NCBI GenBank assembly: GCA_964598765.1
Contig: CAZRCZ010000026.1
Coordinates: forward strand, 1 to 59,623
DNA: 59,623 nucleotides
Direction of reading: 5' to 3'
Source of the DNA: CAZRCZ01 sp964598765
GTDB lineage: Bacteria; Sumerlaeota; Sumerlaeia; MVZB01; JAJFLK01
The translations under genes were made by a program, and so were the position numbers. Under the pieces are notes generated by a model. That model searched no databases. It saw only the letters and a list, made by a program, of their open reading frames with translations, and was not told where the DNA came from. Of this stretch, positions 57,618 to 59,623 are shown one piece after another. How positions within the stretch are numbered: position 1 is the first letter of the stretch; each line of letters begins with the position of its first letter.

Positions 57618-57740
57618 GCGAAAACTCTCGGCCCGGCGGCTTCAAGCGACGCCTCGCGCCAATCCACGATTCGCAATCCGCAATTTACAATCCAGAATTC
57701 CTCTGCGCTCTTTATACTCTTTCGCGGCTTCCCCAAGACT

Positions 57741-57763
57741 CCTCTCCCTTTTCAAGGGAGAGG
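57741..57763. repeat. Perfect 10-bp hairpin with TTC triloop
   Basis: CCTCTCCCTT and AAGGGAGAGG flank a TTC loop, just past the stop of the edge gene and after the MaoC gene. It shares the GAA/TTC triloop of the cluster at 29713-29901. No T-run follows, so terminator activity is uncertain. Confidence 0.65.
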
Positions 57764-57776
57764 ATCAAGGCGAGGG

Positions 57777-59621
57777 TTATTCATACAGTTCCCAATTCCT
57801 CGCGCGGTTGGGCGTCGGCGTCACGGGCAAAATCGGAATGACCGCATTGATTTGGTCCCCGAACGCCGCGCAGGGGCCTTGGGACATTTGAAGTTGCAGG
57901 GTGCAGGTGGTCGGCGAACTCGTCGCATGGAGAACGGCGGAGAAATCGTAATTCTCCCCCGGCGCCGCCGACGCGCCCGATGCCATCGCCAACGTGTCGG
58001 TCGTGATCAACCCGCAGGGATCGGACAGAACCTTGAGCGCGAACCCATCTTCCAGCGTCCAAGTCGTGTTGCCGTCGTTGCGCAGAACCCATCCGACCGT
58101 CGGCGTTTCACCGGTGTGAATCTCATTGGGCAAGATCGGGCGATTGAGCGACGCCGCCGCGAACCCGTCCAGATTGGAACTGGTCGCATAGACGATCTTG
58201 TAATCGCCGAAGAGGCTGGGATTGCCGCCGAAGGTGGGATCATTAGCTTCCCAAGCGATGATCCATTTCCCCTTTTCGTCCGTGGCAATGGTGGGATTAT
58301 CATCAAAGCCTGTGTCGCACGAATACTGAACATTCAGCGGAAGTTGAACCGGCCAAGTCAGGCCGTTATCGGTCGAACGGGCGATCATGATGTCCGATTC
58401 ATAATTGGGCAGAGCGGCAAACCGCTGGGATCCCCACGCAGCCAACCAATTGCCGTGCGTATCCGTCACTATTTCCGGATTTATATCATATCGGATTGAG
58501 CCGCTAACGGTGTCGGTCAGCGCGTCGGAATTGAGAAAAGTCTGAGGAGACCAAGTAAGGCCATTGTCCGCCGAGCGGCTGTATATAATATCGGGATCGG
58601 TTCCACCGGAATCAGTTCCGGTTGAGTCCCAATGGGACCAGACAGCAATCCATATACCATTGCGATCTGTAGCAATTCTCGGCCCCGTTCCGACAAGGCC
58701 TCCGTTGATTTGACCGTCGTTGCCGAGATCGCTTGTTGCACTCGATTGCAGTATCTTCAGGGGGGACCACGTCGCTCCGTTGTCATCAGAAATACTAAAG
58801 ACAACATCATAATCGGATCCCTTAGTTCCTCCTAGCGAATCATTAGTGCACCATAGGCAAATCCAGCGTCCCCTCCGATCCGTCTGAATCTGGGGGAACC
58901 AGTCGTCTCCAGTATCTGTGAAAGCGTTTGAGTTCAAGAAACTTGCGCTCGTCCATGTGTCGCCGTTATCTACGGAACGTACATAGAGAATGTCGCGATC
59001 TGGACCCGCTATCCCACCGAGTGCACCGTCCGCCATCCACACGATCATCCACGCCCCGCGACGGTCTGTAACTACCTCCGGGCGATAGTCGCCGCCATTA
59101 TCGGTTGCAAATGTGGCAGACAAGGGATCTGGATCTGACCATGTCTGCCCATTGTCAAGCGACCTGGACAGGTAGCTATCGTAGTCGCCAACGGACCCGT
59201 CCGGTTGGCGGATCGAATCGAAGACGCAGATCCAAAGTCCCCTGCCGTCGGTGGACAAACTGTTGGGTATGTCGTGCAAGAGAGAAGAACTTGTCGAGTC
59301 TGAATAGCCCCAAGGGTTTATAAGAACCGGAATGGACCAGCTTGCGTCAGGGCCAGAATATCGGGAACAGATTGCATCGGCGTCGGAGCTAGAAGGCTCA
59401 GCGAAGTTTCTCCATCCATACCAAGTTGCGATCCAATGATTCGCCTCATCTGTTGCCAGTCGTGGATATAGGTTCATTCCGACGTTGTAGGTGGGATCGG
59501 TCTGGAGCCGATGGGGGATGGAAAAACCGAGCGGAACTTGAGCCGAAAAGTGCGATGGATGAAGGACGAAGAGCAAAAAAAGAGGCAAAATAGGGAAAAA
59601 CCAGATTCGACATGGGGAACG
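57777..59621 (-). CDS. Secreted Asp-box (sialidase-like) propeller with NBR1-like Ig domain and W-x-x-Y-E tail, 5' end outside window
   Basis: At least 603 residues plus an N-terminal part beyond the right edge: the frame stays open to the last bases and the hydrophobic signal (ILPLFLLFVLHPSHFSAQ) is entered from upstream. The propeller has five Asp-boxes (S-x-D-x-G-x-TW, for example SLDNGQTW and SADNGLTW) alternating with seven T-D-x-x-G-x-W-[IL]-x-x-[WF] strands. A C-terminal Ig-like domain (about 485-590; GWVLRNDGNTTWTLEDGF) of the NBR1/FW type follows. The last residues are TPTPNRARNWELYE, matching the tail of the FG-GAP protein. Sialidase catalytic Arg/Tyr/Glu residues are not evident, so a binding or structural role is more likely. 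Confidence 0.8.
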   Translation of the reverse strand, partial: RSPCRIWFFPILPLFLLFVLHPSHFSAQVPLGFSIPHRLQTDPTYNVGMNLYPRLATDEANHWIATWYGWRNFAEPSSSDADAICSRYSGPDASWSIPVLINPWGYSDSTSSSLLHDIPNSLSTDGRGLWICVFDSIRQPDGSVGDYDSYLSRSLDNGQTWSDPDPLSATFATDNGGDYRPEVVTDRRGAWMIVWMADGALGGIAGPDRDILYVRSVDNGDTWTSASFLNSNAFTDTGDDWFPQIQTDRRGRWICLWCTNDSLGGTKGSDYDVVFSISDDNGATWSPLKILQSSATSDLGNDGQINGGLVGTGPRIATDRNGIWIAVWSHWDSTGTDSGGTDPDIIYSRSADNGLTWSPQTFLNSDALTDTVSGSIRYDINPEIVTDTHGNWLAAWGSQRFAALPNYESDIMIARSTDNGLTWPVQLPLNVQYSCDTGFDDNPTIATDEKGKWIIAWEANDPTFGGNPSLFGDYKIVYATSSNLDGFAAASLNRPILPNEIHTGETPTVGWVLRNDGNTTWTLEDGFALKVLSDPCGLITTDTLAMASGASAAPGENYDFSAVLHATSSPTTCTLQLQMSQGPCAAFGDQINAVIPILPVTPTPNRARNWELYE

Positions 59622-59623
59622 TT

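Overview
The window reads as bacterial chromosome of fairly high G+C from an uncultured, free-living, Gram-negative-type heterotroph. Several markers point to the Planctomycetota/Verrucomicrobiota neighbourhood or a similar lineage such as Hydrogenedentota or Sumerlaeota: a DUF1501 / DUF1549-DUF1553 / haem-WD40 cluster, a membrane-bound-dehydrogenase-like propeller, a DUF1080 protein, a Tat-exported Gfo/Idh/MocA oxidoreductase, LRR and TPR proteins, and many palindromic interspersed repeats. This placement is inference from gene content, not a phylogenetic result. I found no rRNA, tRNA, CRISPR array, prophage or transposase gene.

Layout. 1-4.1 kb: repeats, a PAS histidine kinase, a complete copper nitrite reductase and a globin-coupled diguanylate cyclase. 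4.2-9.6 kb: HEAT-propeller protein, GT-C membrane protein, PEBP-like protein, xylose isomerase. 9.8-14.9 kb: FHA-GAF-PP2C phosphatase, LRR protein, O-antigen-ligase/TPR protein. 15-18 kb: a leftward operon rpmF-plsX-ndk-pyrR-tmk (ribosomal L32, lipid precursor, nucleotide metabolism). 18-21 kb: two secreted beta-rich proteins. 21-27 kb: aminotransferase, a short hypothetical and a gene remnant, histidine kinase, ABC-2 export permease, ribBA. 27-33 kb: GH2 glycosidase, a cluster of hairpin repeats, rhomboid protease, hom. 33-41.4 kb: the haem/DUF1549/DUF1501 cluster. 41.7-46.9 kb: membrane proteins, DUF1080, a His-rich membrane protein with a TPR partner, secreted esterase. 46.9-49.6 kb: Phd/VapC and glnA. 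49.6-53.8 kb: monooxygenase, GT2, PiT and DUF47. 53.9-59.6 kb: SGNH protein, HicBA, Gfo/Idh/MocA, MaoC, and a secreted Asp-box propeller that runs off the right edge.

The most interesting points are four. (1) Three large secreted proteins end in the same short tail, W-x-x-[FY]-E at the very C-terminus, after a Pro-Thr linker in two of them; this looks like an undescribed sorting or anchoring signal. (2) Two strong divergent sigma-70-type promoters stand back to back, with their -35 boxes forming one 13-bp palindrome, between the rpmF operon and the first of those secreted-protein genes. (3) An NO-producing nitrite reductase lies directly upstream of a globin-coupled diguanylate cyclase. (4) Several unrelated repeat families (palindromes, GAA-triloop hairpins, 7-bp and 9-bp tandem repeats) sit exactly at gene 5' ends and even encode parts of signal peptides.
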